Origin: a virus
Length of the DNA: 64,000 nt
Virus record (IMG/VR): IMGVR_UViG_3300044729_003129
Span: 1 to 64,000 of that record
Strand: one strand, 5' to 3'
In this document: positions 63,695 through 64,000 of the stretch, piece after piece
How the letters are laid out: the number at the start of each line of letters is the position of its first letter
How positions within the stretch are numbered: the stretch's first letter is position 1
Notes under the pieces: model-generated
The model's database searches: none
Told to the model about the DNA's origin: nothing
Seen by the model: only the letters and a program-made list of their open reading frames with translations
Translations under genes and position numbers: made by a program

Positions 63695-64000
63695 GTCCAC
63701 ATTTTTTGATAGTGTTTGACGATAGTCTTCATAGCCCACATATCTTTTTCTTCAATTAGCGCTTCAAGACGATGAACCTCAGCATATGCTTCTTTATATG
63801 ACATACCGTAAAGCTCTTCACAGCTTCTCATTGTACAATTGCCATCTTCCTCTTTAATGAAAAGATCATTGATTGCTTTTGAACTTGGTGTTGGATAAGA
63901 ATTCTCATGTTGTTTTTCAAGTTCGGGACGTTCAGTTTTAATATAATTATAAACTTCACGAAGTTCATTATCAGTGTTTTTAACACTATCAACATACTCT
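63691..64000 (-). CDS. 3' part of a gene entering the window
   Basis: At least 102 codons open to the window edge, reading ...EYVDSVKNTDNELREVYNYI... to ...KTIVKHYQKMWT-stop. Helical, charged, not recognised; the start lies beyond 64000. Confidence 0.6.
   Translation of the reverse strand, partial: EYVDSVKNTDNELREVYNYIKTERPELEKQHENSYPTPSSKAINDLFIKEEDGNCTMRSCEELYGMSYKEAYAEVHRLEALIEEKDMWAMKTIVKHYQKMWT

Overview
The window is one segment of a T4-like (straboviral/cyanophage-type) tailed-phage genome. Evidence: a split gp41-type replicative helicase, UvsX, T4-type RNase H, class Ia ribonucleotide reductase (NrdA/NrdB), a dCMP-hydroxymethylase-like protein, a phage ClpP, many small conserved proteins of T4-like marine phages, T4-style late promoters (TATAAATA) and T4-style early promoters (GTKTAC-N17/18-TATAAT). 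Almost everything is on the minus strand. Only five genes lie on the plus strand, and two of those are homing endonucleases. A lipoprotein spanin and a Sec-exported outer-membrane barrel imply a Gram-negative host; the host taxon cannot be fixed from this sequence.

Layout. 0-0.6 kb: end of a lysis block (partial gene, overlapping spanin pair, holin-like protein). 0.6-9 kb: dense small early genes with GMP reductase, a metallophosphoesterase and UvdE. 9.0-9.4 kb: a phage-borne tmRNA beside a recombination scar. 9.4-12.3 kb: glycosyltransferase/FkbM cluster. 12.9-17.4 kb: five proteins sharing an N-terminal helix that ends in a prohead-protease-like site, one of them an 818-residue polyprotein-like chain. 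17.4-29.7 kb: a large tRNA array (at least 24 recognisable tRNAs, nearly every amino acid), broken by four homing endonucleases, two small group I introns in tRNA genes, an outer-membrane protein and several structured spacers that could not be assigned. 30-32 kb: tail spike. 32-40 kb: ClpP, PD-(D/E)XK nuclease, RNase H, Nrd genes and conserved T4-like small genes. 40-50 kb: virion/internal-protein block whose members carry N-terminal capsid-targeting-like leaders (FKxYITE|A type). 50-59.5 kb: replication and nucleotide metabolism (AAA ATPase, split helicase, 2OG oxygenase, UvsX, candidate DNA glycosyltransferase, dCMP hydroxymethylase-like). 59.5-64 kb: small early genes, an exported 3D-domain protein and a metallopeptidase.

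How it fits together. Early genes are preceded by a repeated promoter module and CA-rich leaders; late genes have TATAAATA only 5-9 nt before the start codon, so their mRNAs should be leaderless or nearly so. The tRNA array plus tmRNA would support translation of the phage's own codon usage and rescue of stalled ribosomes. The most unusual system is the helicase: its gene is fractured inside the P-loop by an atypically split intein (18-residue N part, 122-residue C part), and an HNH endonuclease sits between the halves on the opposite strand, partly antisense to the intein N part.
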